Part shown: piece by piece, positions 31,855 through 43,686 of the stretch | Layout: every line of letters begins with the position of its first letter | Position numbering within the stretch: the stretch's first letter is position 1 | NCBI GenBank assembly: GCA_020466095.1 | Contig: CM035807.1 | Coordinates: 41,799,725 to 41,863,724 of the forward strand | Direction: 5' to 3' | Source of the DNA: Chlorops oryzae | Lineage: Eukaryota > Arthropoda > Insecta > Diptera > Chloropidae | Length of the DNA: 64,000 nucleotides | Translations under genes and position numbers: made by a program | The notes under the pieces: generated by a model | The model's database searches: none | Seen by the model: the letters and a program-made list of their open reading frames with translations, nothing else | What the model was told of the DNA's origin: nothing

Positions 31855-32145
31855 GCAAGAGAGTTTTTGGGGTCGCTGATTTCAAATCTGGTGTCAGATT
31901 TTCAAAAACCAAAATGGCTGATCCAATATGGCGGCCAAACTTTTTAAAAATAGATCTTTTCCCAAAAAACTTTATTACAAGGAGGTTTTTTGGGGTTGCT
32001 GATTTCAAATCTGGTGTCAGATTTTCAAAAAACAAAATGGCTGATCCAATATGGCGGCCAAATTTTTTAAAAATAATCTTTTTCCAAAAAATTTTTACAA
32101 GGGGGTTTTTGGGGTCGCTGATTTCAAATCTGGTATCAGATCTTT
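31855..32145 (+). repeat. tandem repeat, about 2.4 units of roughly 120 bp
   Basis: Units start at about 31870, 31993 and 32111 with GGGGTYGCTGATTTCAAATC and include ATGGCTGATCCAATATGGCG. The third unit is truncated. Frame stays open across them but this reads as a non-coding satellite-like repeat. Confidence 0.85.
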
Positions 32146-32332
32146 ATTACAAATCATTACCTCAACTCATAAATGAATTTTTTTAAACTATTAAAACTGT
32201 TAAATTAAGTAAATTCAATTTTATTATTGCAATTTTAATAATAAGGCAACTCTTTAAAACTGCGAGTTTCAAACTGAAATTAATCTGAAAAAGGAAAACA
32301 CTGTTTTAGAAAAATTTTAAAAATATATTAAC

Positions 32333-34285
32333 TTAATGTTTACCCTCGAAGTTTTCCGATATTTCATCTACCTCTAATGCAAATGAAAAATCTGTGAAAA
32401 TCGCAACTTCTTCATGGGAATCATATGAAAAATCTCTTAAGCCTGCATTTGATGTAGATAGCAACTCCGAATTTGAAGCAACATCAAGAATTTTTAAAAG
32501 ATCAATCACTGCGCTCGTCAACTGCATTCTATGCCTGAGTTTAATTCGGTTTTGCAAACACAGACTGGATAACAGAGGATCTAAGGAATCCATTGCTCTA
32601 CCATAGACATCAACCATATTATGGACTCTTGAATCGTTTCTTGCATGTGTAATACGATCTCTTTTATAAAATTTGTTTCGCGCTTCAGATGCATTCTCAG
32701 CTAAAAATCCAAGGGGCAAAACGGCAGCTTCTAATATTTGTGAACCATGTATTAACATTTTATGCAATATTGCTGACATTGGATACCAAGCATATTCTTC
32801 ACAAAAATCACTAAATTTTTTTGCTCCGACTTCCACTGCCGTTTGATTTGGGCTTATCAACATGGAGGCTCAATAATTCCCACATTGTTTTCTGAATTTC
32901 AGCTTTGCAATTCTTTAAAATCTCTTTTTCTTTTTCATTTCTGATTTGGCATTTTTTTTAGATCCTTTCTGTAAGCAAGGTGAAGCACAAATTCAAAGCA
33001 TCGTATCCATGCATGCAGTGGACTTATGCCGTATTTTAATGTATTTGGTTTTGGCTTAAAAACTTTTGAATTAAAATCTTTTGTTGCCATAAATTGCTTC
33101 GGAGTTGCGCCGCATATTGCACAAGATTGTGATGATTTCGTTCCAGTTAAAACATTTAAAACTTTTCCATCTATTTGTGTCATGAAGAATTTATAAGTAA
33201 TAGTAATTTTTCTATTTTCGTTCAAAATATATTCAAAAGGTTTCAACTCAGATATTTCCTTGTTTAAACTATTATTTTCATTTGTTATGTGCTCTTTGCT
33301 TTCTTTAACGAATTCTATTTTTAGAGGTCTGCAAAATCTAACGGATTGAGGAGTCTTATTAAGCCACATAATTTTATCTTCCGAGGTCATTAATTTCAAA
33401 GGTATTATCGATGTAACAAAAACCGAATGGTCCAATGAATCGGGTGTAGTTTCCTTGAACTGCTGTTTGAATAAACTATGGCCAGTTGATCCATCGAAGC
33501 CATAACTTAAAATCAAACTTGCCTCTTTTATTGTTTGCATTTGACTTAGAACATCTTGCTGATGAAGTAGAATTATATTTGCTATCTGATCAACCAAATT
33601 TTGAAGAGGAACTTTTACGGAAATATCTGTTGCTATTATACCCTCTGGTCGGCATTTCGATTAACATTCAAGCAATTTATAGTATGGGGGATAAATATCG
33701 CAATTCCGTGCTTTATTTAAATCCCTCATGTTAATATATTGCTATTTAGTCAAATTGTTTTCCAATAAAAAGGCCAAAGCCTCTTCAGGTGATAATGGCA
33801 ACGGAGTTTTTAAATCAGCAGTAAGTATTTACTTGGACGCGGTGGAGATGCAGCTGCTTCTTTTAAGACATATCTCAAATCATTTTTTTTTTTAGAAGAT
33901 TCTGCCGATATGGACGCAGTGTGTACTAACAACATAGCGTTGTTATCTTGTTGAGATTTGAAGCAATTTTTCTTTTGTGACGTTCACTACCATCGCTATA
34001 ATAAACATGAGGACGGCCCTTTTTGCGTTCATTTTCAAATACGGAAAACTCAGTCTCAATATCTAACCAGGTTTGCTCATATTTCCAAAAATTTGGCAAG
34101 CATCTTGTACGTTTGACCCATTTTTGCCTAGCAGAACTAAAAAATGTTTAATTTTTGTTTTGTTGATGCCATTCCTTCATCACCAATACGTCCTTTCAAT
34201 TTTGAAGCGACCCAATTCAAAACAGCATCATTTTCTTTGTTGTTGTCGACCCAAAATTGAAAAATTTTTGAGTTCTTACTTGTAA
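32333..34285 (-). pseudogene. Transib/RAG1-like transposase relic
   Basis: Two long minus-strand frames from one protein. 33597-32935 reads SYGFDGSTGHSLFKQ (first catalytic Asp candidate), RFCRPLKIEFVKESKE, DGKVLNVLTGTKSSQSCAICGATPKQF and SPLHAWIRCFEFVLHL. 32863-32333 reads AWYPMSAILHKMLIHGSQ, LPLGFLAENASEARNKFYKR (catalytic Glu region), THARNDSR and DPLLSSL. The order matches the RAG1 core: DG-x-G near D600, a CxxC zinc site, and the E962-type SEGNESGNK motif. A deletion plus frameshift near 32860-32940 removes the part holding the second Asp. Decayed N-terminal sequence continues to about 34285. Termini were not found. Confidence 0.7.
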
Positions 34286-34793
34286 TTGATTCTGAAAAAT
34301 TAAAATTTTACAAATGATTGGCACTTATCTGCAGATAATTTTATAATCATAAGAAAGAAGATACTACAGCCTTTCCAAAAATAAAAAACTTTTCGACAAT
34401 CCGTGACCATCCCGTTACTTCTACTCCACGACACACAAAATTAATAAAAAGAAAAAGTCGAAAAAGATGATACACTTCAAAAGACTGCAGCACAAAAACG
34501 AAAACAACTTTAATAAAGAGGAATTAACACTTTGTTCAACATACCTTTAAGAACACTTTCCATTATTAAAAACAATCAATCTCACAATACTTTTCAAGCA
34601 ATGCGCTTTCAAGTCAGAACAAAATTTCATGCGTACGAAATGTCAAAACGAAGAAAACACAAAACAACAGTTTTTACGTCCCGTAGAGCAAAAGGGTTGC
34701 CAGCTATCATATTTTTCTAATAATTTTTTTCTTATTTGAAGTATGTCAAACCTATAGGAATAAAAATAAAAAAACAACATATACAGGGTGTTC

Positions 34794-35510
34794 CATACTC
34801 AATGGATCAAAAAAAAGGAGGTGATAGAGGGAACCCATACAAGCAAAAAATTGTATGGAAAGGGGGGTTCATCTTGCACTCATAAGGAGCTAGAGGCGCG
34901 GAAAGAATTCGACTAAATTGGTGAGCATAATTTTAGGCGGATATGTAAAACTAAAACACTATTCAGAAATTTTTAAATTTCTTAGATTTTTCTTTTTCTC
35001 ATGCTGCCTAAAAGTGTGCTCAATAAATTTGATTAAAATAACTTTTCTGGGAGTCAAAAATACAAAATAATTATTTTCAAACCTTCGTTTTGCATTGATT
35101 GTGAAAAATTTTTGTTAGCAACCATGGTATCAAATTGAAGAGAAAAACTCAAAGTTTTCGAAAAGAGTAAAAAAAAGAGGCTCGATCGTATTTCTTTTGA
35201 ATTGAATCACTTTAAAAGCCAAAATTACACTATTTTAGGCTTAGATGGTAATACCAGAGAAAACGGAGTTGAATTATTTAAATTCGTAGTATGCAGTGTT
35301 AACGGAAAACCGCCAAGCTTTTCATATCATATGTGATTTTGAATTTACGGCCTGTAAGTGAGGAGCACCAGTGAAAAAACCAAAATATTGTTTTTTGCAT
35401 GTAACTCCTCAGGGGTGCATTTGCGACCCCCCCTGCCATACGATTTTTGGTCCGTCTGGACCCCCTCTATCACCCCCTTTTTTTTGTTCCATTGAGTTTG
35501 GAACACCCTG
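34794..35510. mobile_element. MITE, CAGGGTGTTCC type, 717 bp
   Basis: TIR CAGGGTGTTCCAWACTCAAT at both ends, flanked by TATA/TA. Subterminal sequence (CTCCTCAGGGGTGCATTTG and CATACGATTTTTGGTC) closely resembles the foldback element at 46406-47788, so the two share a family. The interior is AT-rich and non-coding. Confidence 0.87.
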
Positions 35511-35984
35511 TATAAAAATGACTTTTTGCCGCAAAAACTAGTCTTCTGAACCATAGTGCATTGTGCCCAATATGTCGCAGCATCGTTCAAAAAGTCACAG
35601 TTATATATTGTTAATAAAAAATGTATACACTTCGATAAAAAGTTTTATATATACAAGAATTACATATATATAGACCTTTGTTTATTCACAGAGTTGTTAA
35701 AGTTTTTGTTTCTTAAATTAATAAATGTATTTTTTTTTTGTGTTATAATTATCATTGCATTAAGTAACAGTTGACAGTACCAGATAGGAAAAAAGGTATT
35801 GAAACCGTTGGACAGGACAAAACTTAGGAAAAACAGAAATTTTGTTGCGTTAAAAATTGCAAAAAGAATTTCAAATTTTGTGCACTACAGTAAATGTTGT
35901 TATAACCGTATATCCTCTTCGCGGATAACTCAGAAAAAAGGGATTCAATCCATGTCCTGTCCCTGTTCCATCCCGGTACGGTCA

Positions 35985-36190
35985 AATTCAACTATTTTGC
36001 AGAAAGCTTTAAATCCTTGTGCAACTTCAAACCCACAATACTTTTTGTTTTTCCTTAATTTTTGTCCTGTCCAAGGGATTCAATCCCTTTTTTCCGTGTA
36101 GTCCGCGTAGCGGGCTTCGCGATACTGTCAATTTCAACTATTTTGCAGAAAGCTTTAAGTTATTGTGCAACTTCAAACCCACAATACTTT
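35985..36190. repeat. direct repeat pair, about 60 bp each
   Basis: AACTATTTTGCAGAAAGCTT and the following GTGCAACTTCAAACCCACAA occur at about 35989-36042 and again at 36134-36188, in the subterminal DNA of the MULE. Confidence 0.8.
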
Positions 36191-36308
36191 GTTTTTCCCT
36201 TTTTTCCATCAATTTTTACTGTAATGCCCAAAATTTGAAGTTCTTTTTGTTAACTTTTGATTCAAAATATGTGCGAAATTTTCATATGCACATAAAAGCT
36301 AAAAGTGA

Positions 36309-36431
36309 CATAATGCCATAATGGCTTTATTTCAGTTCGGTAATGGAAATAAGGCCATATGGTCTTATTTCACTTGTTTTTGGAAATAAAGCCATATGGC
36401 CTTATTTCCTATGGCCTTAATGCACGGCACC
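36309..36431. repeat. MULE right terminus with palindromic repeats
   Basis: Inverse of 20386-20545; holds the same GGCCATATGG-centred AAATAARGCC palindromes. Followed by the 9-bp duplication at 36432-36440. Confidence 0.85.
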
Positions 36432-36440
36432 GGCTTTTGA

Positions 36441-37560
36441 CTTGAAACAATTTACCACAACGGTTTGCAATTGCAAACACCTTTGCACCTTTTGATATGA
36501 TTGGTCTTGAGCGCTCAAACTTGATATTTATTCCAGATTCTTCCATTTTGCTCACAGACAGCAGATTTCCCGTAAATTCTGTACGGTATACTAGAACTAT
36601 TGCAGCATTCAATTGATCCAACTTTGGACACCATAAAATAATGATCAACTTTTGCTACAAAGATCTTCTTAGCAGGACTCAAAGGCTGCGTTGAAGTCAA
36701 AGTCCACTCGTCTTTCACAAAGTAATCGGTGGCTCCAGAATCCAAAGTAAACAATATTTAGGACTTCGATTCCAAGGGTGTTGTAATACCATTTGATTTA
36801 CGGGTCATAAAGTTTATATCTTTGTTATTCATTATTTCAGCGACATTGGTAGCTTTATTACTCTTCACCTGACAATCAGATATCTTATGACCATGCTTGC
36901 TACACTTATAGCACTTGCCCCCAAATCTGGATTTCTTTCGCCCATAGAAAGCTGTTGTACTTTGCTGTTGTATTTCGCATTGTCGACTCCTTAATATTGT
37001 TTCTTCTCCAAGTGAACGTGTTTCAACCATTAACATTGATAATTCGGTTACCGATATATTCTCGAGTGCTGTAACCACAGCATCAAGCGGCGGAGGTAGA
37101 GTAATAACTAACTGCGCAATTAAATCACCCCCAGCCTTAAATGTCCTCCAACAGTCTTCAGCTCACGAATAAGATTCTCGAAATTTAATATACGTGCATG
37201 TCCACCTTCCAAAACGTTCAATTGAGCCAATTCCTTCCGAATTATAGTTTGGTTTTGGTAGCCTTTACGCTCAAATGTTGTGCACAATGCGTTCCACATT
37301 TCCTTCGCGGTTTTTCCAATACCTATATATTCCAAATATTCGTCGCTTACATAGCTCGTTACTTTATCCTGAGCTTTTCGGTCCTTCTTAACGAATTCAG
37401 TTTGACTAGCACTATTTCGTTCAGCCGCAACATTACTATCTGAAAAAGCAATCCAACAATCCTGGAAAGCCAAATGCTTCTCTACATGAAACTTCCAATT
37501 TTAAAAATTGGTTCCTTTGAATTGTGATATTCCAGTATGTTTATCCATGCCCATAACCTG
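36441..37560 (-). pseudogene. Ty1/copia gag, protease and pre-integrase region
   Basis: Minus strand, high to low coordinate: gag start region near 37530 (MGMDKHTG-like, then FKNWKF shifted by one base near 37480), LAFQDCWIAFSDSN, TAKEMWNALCTTFE, and the zinc knuckle CYKCSKHGHKISDC near 36900. The protease reads FTLDSGATDYFV near 36750, then a damaged stretch and LLSVSKMEESGINIKF and GKLFQVKS. At least three frame breaks. It continues at 20376 beyond the MULE. LTRs not confidently located. Confidence 0.83.
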
Positions 37561-37694
37561 TTGATATACGGCTTTTCTTGTACTAGTCTTGTCGATCCTT
37601 GCTTTGAATCCTGTTTCTGAATCCTTTGATGTGATCCAGTAATGTTAGGAATCCTTTTTAGTAAGAACTCCTTTTTATTTATATTAAACAACAA

Positions 37695-38650
37695 CGTTTT
37701 ATTAACTTAAAGAGAACACAGGAAACCAAGTTTTTCTTCTTGTTATAAAAATTATTTTTCTTTACAAACCTTGTTCATTTATATGTTCCAAAAAATCAAT
37801 GAATATTAAAATTATAAAAATGTTAACAAGTGAAAATTAAATATTTTATATGATTTAAAAAATTTAACAGTTTCATCGTTGGCTATTTTGAAAATTTGGT
37901 ACTACACGCAGGCTGGCAGCACTGCCAAACTAATTGGAAAGTTTTTGAAATTGTCATCGATCGAGCTAGACGTGAACTAAACAATTTGATGCTTTTCTTC
38001 CAACGAACAAGGGTCTTTGTGCAAAAAGAATAAGTGCCAATGAAAATGGTAAATTTGTAAAAATTAAAAAATAAATCTCTATTATCTCTCAATCTCAGCT
38101 AAAAAAAAAAGGTTTACTAAATACCTTTTACAAAAAACGAGAGGGTTTCTGTCCATAAAGCTGTCTTTTTCTATTAACGTAGTGGAATTAGAGTTGCATT
38201 TTTAATGAAACTTCTTTTTATATCCACGAAATGGAGTTACTTGTGAGTTTCGAACGACTTAATAAAAAACTTTTGCGTAATTTTCGAGCATATAAGCGCA
38301 AAGCCCGATTTTTTGAAGAAGGTCATAGCTATGTATCGGCACTCCTTTTTCTTTAGCTCCTAAACTACTGGATGACCCATTTTAATTTTTTGTGTGAATT
38401 TTGAACAAAATTAAAACTTAAACTATAAATTTAAAAAAAATTACAAAAGTGGCTAAGTGTCGCAAACCGTGATTTGAAATTTTTGTTGTGGTTTATTACA
38501 AGAAAGAATTTTTTTATTTTAAATTGGACCAAAAAATTAAAACTTCATCGTTTTTACTATAAGAATCGAAACCTTTAAGGTTTTTAAGGACTTAATACAT
38601 AGAAATTATAAGAAAAGAAAAAATACTTTTTTTTTTTCAGTTGACCTTTG
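37695..38650. other. AT-rich spacer, no gene recognised
   Basis: About 950 bp. May include the copia 5' LTR at its left edge, but no inverted or direct partner is available to prove it. No ORF of interest. Confidence 0.4.
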
Positions 38651-38820
38651 AAGGCTCATAACTCAGCAATAAATCGTCATAGGAAAAAAAAAATCAGTGT
38701 ACACGCTCACTTCCACTGGTAGTACAACTGACCAGAGAATAAACAAAATACAAGACTTCACCCGATTTCGACTGTCCGCTTGGCGTGAAATGCCCCAAAT
38801 AAAAATGGGAGTTTGCCTTA

Positions 38821-39413
38821 CCCGGCAACTCGACACGCAATTTTTCATGGCATGCCATCTGTCAAATTCATGTCTTGCCATTAGCAATATTGCCAGGGTG
38901 GGTTTGTTTATGTTATGCCATCGGCATTTATGAAATGACCACCAAGAAGTTAATACGTTGCGCACGCTCTTTGGTTGTCATTGAAAAGCGAATTATATTG
39001 AGTTCATCTTGCTTTCGGGTCATGAATATATGATTATTACTTATAATTACTTATAATTTTCAATTTCATTTTTTATTGGTTTTAATATTTCTTTCCTATT
39101 AGTTAAATACGCTTTAAATCAAAGTGTTATAATGGCATTCATTTAAAACTAATATACAAAGGGTAAAAGTTAATATTAATATGAAAATATCCGAAATGAA
39201 CAATACCTCGCTACGATGTGAACACATCGAATTTTTCTGAAAAATTAATTTTGGCTGTCAAAAACCAAAATGGCGCTCATTGCCAACTTCATGGCAAGCA
39301 ATTTATGGCAAGCAGTATTGCAAGACATAAATTGCCATCTTGCGGTCTCCATTGGCAATATCTATACTTTGACAGATGACATGCCATAAAAAATTGCGTG
39401 TCGAGATGCCGGG
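38821..39413. mobile_element. PIF/Harbinger-like MITE, 593 bp
   Basis: TIR CCCGGCAACTCGACACGCAA matched imperfectly at the right end (TTGCGTGTCGAGATGCCGGG), continuing into ATGGCATG and TTTGACAG for about 48 bp. Flanked by TTA (38818-38820 and 39414-39416), the three-base TWA duplication typical of PIF/Harbinger. The short phrase TTGCCAT or ATGGCAA recurs inside. Confidence 0.85.
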
Positions 39414-39889
39414 TTATAACGGAGCGTTTGAGTATTACGTAACGCAGTATTGAAGATTTTTAATCCCCGCACCCATGTAACTCGAATTATCGTTGTTTTG
39501 CACAGGCCAGTTAGGCATAGCAACGTTTTACAATATCCCCTCTTCCCTCCCCCCTTGAAAAAATATTTAATGGAAAATCTTTTTAATTTTATGGGAAATT
39601 TCGCCTTAAATTTATTGAAAAGCAAATCGGCTAAAAATTAAAGGAAAACTTCTTATTCGTTCTTGTTGCTGCGTAAAAATTTTATTTTTACGTCATAACA
39701 TGAGTAAAAAAAGTTCAATTCAGAACAAAAACTTTTTGTTTGTAACGGATTACCACCTTATTATTATTAAGATGGTAAACTTCTGATTTTTAGAAATATC
39801 ATCTTTAGTCTATTGAAGAGGAAATCGTGTAAAAAGAAGGAGAAAACTTCTTATTCGCTCTTTTTCTTCTAAAATACGTTTATTTATAT

Positions 39890-40390
39890 GTAAGTACGCC
39901 ATGATTCGTTCAATGTGGCAAACTCAAGCTCTTACTCCATTAAGAATACGTCTGCTTTTATGTAAATCATACGTTGTTCCAACGCTCCTTTATCTCTGCT
40001 AACTGCGATTCCTTGCACAAACACAAGTTACAGGTGCTTTTCAATAGCATCGCCCGATATTTCTTCAATCGCCAACGATTTAATAGCATTACTCATCATA
40101 GCCGTAACATCTATGGCATGTCATTCGACAATCTGCTACTGTTTAAAGCACTCTTGCTCCTGCACAAGAATATCTTTTCGAAAGCCCCTGAAAGCATATA
40201 TAAGCGTCTCAAACTTACTCGTTCTATAAGAAACAACAACATAGTCCCGATCAAGTATAAAACATTGACTTCTGAACGGCAATTTCTTGTACATGCGATT
40301 TGCCTTTGGAACGACCTACCTAACAATATGAAAGCTATTAGCAACACTCAAATTTTCAGAAGACACCTCACATTACTTTTTAAAACTTAA
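39890..40390 (+). pseudogene. non-LTR retrotransposon RT, extreme C-terminus
   Basis: The end of an ORF2: RIRLLLCKSYVVPTLLY near 39950, a one-base shift, then LQVLFNSIARYFFNR, LLLFKALLLLHK, RQFLVHAICLWNDLPNNMK and a stop at 40388. The R..F......WN.LP pattern before the stop is typical of Jockey/CR1-group C-termini without a terminal zinc knuckle. A 3' UTR interrupted by a MITE probably runs to an AAATAAAATAAAATG tail near 41165. Confidence 0.8.
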
Positions 40391-40413
40391 AGATACAAAA
40401 ATAAATATAAAAA

Positions 40414-40960
40414 GGGTATTCCCTTAAAGGTGTATTTGCCTCCAAAACCTCGAAAACCTCAAAAATTCACGAGCCTCGAAAATGACCTGTCAAATTTTGT
40501 ATGAAAATTTTTACACGCCAGCTTTGAAAACTTTCAAGTCAAATTGGTCACGTATTTGGCTCGTATTTCGAAGCGTAAGTTGTAGTGTTGCCCTCAAACC
40601 AAAATGAAAATTACTAAATGCCCTACAATAAGAACACATTATCAATACAAGTAACAGCTTAATGTTTATTTTTATACAAATCAACACTATAACAGTGAAA
40701 AATGTTTTTGAGAAATAAAAATAATTTAGTTTAGGTATTTTCCTATGAGAAAACGAGACTTACAGAATCAAAAAAATACGGGAAAATAGCACTGTTTTTG
40801 CATACAATTTTTATACTACAAAATGAATCCCTGGCCGAACTGTCAAACTTTTAAATTACACAAACTATTCAAAGTTGCAAAAAAGGTGTGTTCCCGAAAA
40901 GAGCCTTGTACTTTTTCGAGGTTTTCATGTTTTCATCTTTTCATCTTTAAGGGAATACCC
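40414..40960. mobile_element. MITE, 547 bp, TIR GGGTATTCCCTTAAAG
   Basis: GGGTATTCCCTTAAAG at 40414 is inverted exactly as CTTTAAGGGAATACCC at 40945-40960. Second-layer similarity (CTCGAAAA...CCTC and TTTTTCGAGG) continues the inversion. It lies in the 3' UTR of the non-LTR relic. Confidence 0.83.
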
Positions 40961-41165
40961 TTAAAATTTTTTTCGAATTTTGAAAATAAAAACTTCCCTT
41001 AAACTGTCAATTTCCAATTTATTAATATCTACACTATTATAAAAGTACATACACGTATCTCTCCTTAAGATTCTTAATAACTTAAAACTCTTGTATGGAC
41101 TAGTGCAGCCTATAAGAACTCTCTTTTTGTACAAGGATTAAGCATTAGTGAAATAAAATAAAATG

Positions 41166-41840
41166 AAGTATTATAAAGATATCGTACATTCAAACGAGGC
41201 TCGATTTTCGCGAAAGTTAATAAAAACAAATCTAGCACGCGCGAAACAAAACAATCAATGGAGTAATGAAAGATTGTGTGCTTAGCAGTCCCGAGTTCGA
41301 ACCCTGTCGGCGGCGAAAAAAATTGCGGAAAATTTTGGAATTCAAAGAGGCAAGCAGGTTTTAAATTTTTAAGGAAAATTTGATAAATATGTGCAAAAAT
41401 TTTAATAAAAATTTTCAGATATATGTATGCGCCTCACCAGGCACGCAGCAAGGGAGAGGTTTTAGGGGTTCAAACCCCCTCCGAAATGAAAATTAATAAA
41501 TAAATATTATTATAAAATTTGATGTAGTTCTTATATATTTCGTGGAGTGTTGAAGTTGCATTGATATTAAGTTGAAACAATTTAAATTTAAGATTCTTTT
41601 TAAGTATATTAATTTGTGAACTGCGTTGAAATTTACGATGCCAATTATTGAATCAATAAGAAACGTTTTTAAATTGATATGGCAACTCTTCAAGTCAATG
41701 TAGAAACCACATTACTTCACTGAGCGAAAACTACGATTGTGTAATTAACAAGGATTCGTAGTTTACACGTAGTACGGACGTATTTAAACTTGATTTTAAC
41801 AAACATGCGAATTCTTTCAGAGAAAATTTCAATTTATTTA
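41166..41840. other. SINE-like and unclassified repeat DNA
   Basis: A box-B-like GAGTTCGAACCC at 41293-41304 suggests a tRNA-derived SINE remnant. GGGGTTCAAACCCCCTCC at about 41466-41483 is another repeat fragment. No gene. Confidence 0.45.
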
Positions 41841-43000
41841 GTAGGGGAGCCCGAGATGCTAAATTTGCAGTTTTTAAAGCGTCATTGAAACTAATTGGAT
41901 TGTGAAGTTGACGTTCGTAAACAAAAAAAGTATATATAAAGTTTTCCAATTTAATGGGGATGAGAGCGTGTAAGAATGGTCAAATATGTAAAAAAAAAAA
42001 TGGACACATTGCAATACTCGAGCGCGTCAGACATTGATACAGTAAACGCGCCTTACGTTCCTCATAACCAATATATATTAATCTGACGTTAAATTGGAGG
42101 TGGTTGGCCATAAATAGAGGTGGAAAAGAAAGAAGAAAAAAACAGTTGCTCGAGCGTGTCAGATATTCACAATGAATGTTAAGTGGACTCCTAAAAGTGT
42201 CCTATTTCAATGACTGACGTTTTAGATGTGGCCAAAGCTCAGGAATGATTTTTGAAAATGTAAAAAAAACGGTAACCTTGAGATACTCGAGCGCGTCAGA
42301 TTTTTATGCAGAGGGATCAACCAGGTGTCTTAGTCGCCCTGAATGATAATCTGACAATTACATGGAGGCGTATTGTTAATCTGACAATTTAAGAGACCAA
42401 ATTTTTCTTTCGTTTCTTTTTATAATTAGTTGTAACAAGAACAATCTATATATATTTATTTATAAGGAGAGATAGAAAGACAGAGAAAAAAAAGGAAACG
42501 AAAAGGATTCGCGATTCACAGTTTTTCAGTTTTAAAAGGTCTTTATTGACAGGGAATACAAATTTTTAGTGTCACAAAATCATTTGAATACACTATAAAC
42601 CTTGCGATTAAATGTGCCATTTCATCCTACTTTGCCCCACGAAAAACGTCAGATTATATGTTTTTCGTGATCCTTAAAGGATTTCCTTCAAAATAAAACA
42701 AAAACCAATCGCGCTCGAGTATTTCGAGTTAACGTTTTTTTTTTTCAGTTTTATTCCTTTTTTGTCGGGCTTAAGGTCATTCATTTCACCTTTTTTGTGA
42801 AATGTAGAATTTTTGGCAATTAGAAAAAAACTTTTTCAGAGGATCGATTTTTTACTAATCTGACGGGCTGCCCTCAACGTACACCCCAATATTGAGCGCT
42901 CATATATGGTGGGGCCATATAACAGGGTGCAAGCTTTCTCCCCATATTATTTTCTAACACGCTCGAGTTTTTGCAAAAATCCCCTCTTGGGCTCCCCTAC
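41841..43000. mobile_element. 1160-bp non-autonomous transposon with CTCGAGCGCGTCAGA repeats
   Basis: Ends GTAGGGGAGCCCRAGA and its inverse, with TA on both sides (41839-41840 and 43001-43002). Left half: CTCGAGCGCGTCAGA at 42017-42031 and 42286-42300, and CTCGAGCGTGTCAGA at 42149-42163. Right half: inverted half-copies GCGCTCGAG (42711-42719) and ACACGCTCGAG (about 42957). Several extra AATCTGAC phrases. No coding capacity. Confidence 0.82.
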
Positions 43001-43099
43001 TACTGCTTACTAATTTTAAAAACTATTAGCAAATAGCAAGAAAATAGTTTTCATTTGATTTTAAACAACATATTTGATCCAAGCAAATTAGCTTTCTCC

Positions 43100-43165
43100 G
43101 TTGCGTATGTGTAGCGGATTCGCCCAGCAATCCGAAGGGCTCGAGTTCAAATACTATATCAGGCG
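43100..43165 (+). repeat. tRNA-derived SINE-like fragment
   Basis: Box-A-like TGTAGCGGATTCG (43110-43122) and box-B-like GAGTTCAAATAC (43143-43154) with CAATCCGAAGGGC between. Shares TGTAGCG-AT and CAATCCGAAG with 55523-55590. Confidence 0.5.
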
Positions 43166-43686
43166 AATGAAATGCGTGAAAAATTTGATTTTCAGGTAAA
43201 TGGAAAAATAAGGAAAGGTGAAGAAGGGGGGTAGGGTGTCAAAATGGAGAAAACTAGCTTCCTAAATGTCTTTTTCCATAGAATGTGTGATTCAAAGCTT
43301 TTTTTTCTTGTAAGGTTTTTAAATATTATATAAATGGTATGATTTAATTATTTAAATGAAACCTTCCTAAACAAAGAAAAATGTATATTTTTTGTTTTTT
43401 AAAGGAATTCAAATCGTTTCGAAATGTTGACATGTGTTTTGAAAATTTTTAATGTCGTTCGCCATTAAATTTCATAAAAATTTTAAATGTTAATTAACAT
43501 TGTTGGCTAACGTGTATCATGTTAACAAAAATTTTTGACCAAAAATGCGGACGACTTAAAAAAATTAAAACCTTTTAAATTTTTGGACAAAATTTTTGAC
43601 GGCATTTCGAATGAGTTAACTGTCAAAATTTTTAAAAATTCCAACTGCGTGCTTTGAATTTTTTTAGGGGTCTTCCTTTATATGAC

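Larger units (their letters stand above)
20386..36431 (+). mobile_element. MULE (Mutator-like element), 16 kb including nested insertions
   Basis: Both ends read inward as GGTGCCRTGCATTAARGCC followed by ATAGGAAATAAGGCC, with at least 80 bp of inverted similarity. The 9-bp duplication and a MULE transposase gene inside (27416-31830) agree on the superfamily. Nested inside are a 4.8-kb transposon with its own Himar1-like mariner, a 1.1-kb non-autonomous element, a hAT element and a second mariner; a Transib relic and a MITE also lie between the ends. Confidence 0.88.

Noticed and set aside
32245..32320. AACAGTG heptamer near 32300 as a Transib end
   Set aside because: Heptamer imperfect, no nonamer at 12 or 23 bases and no matching second end.
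20393..36425. Reading the MULE boundary as a TTAA duplication
   Set aside because: TTAA lies inside inverted repeats that extend outward to GGTGCC; the exact 9-bp GGCTTTTGA duplication and copia frame healing fit better.
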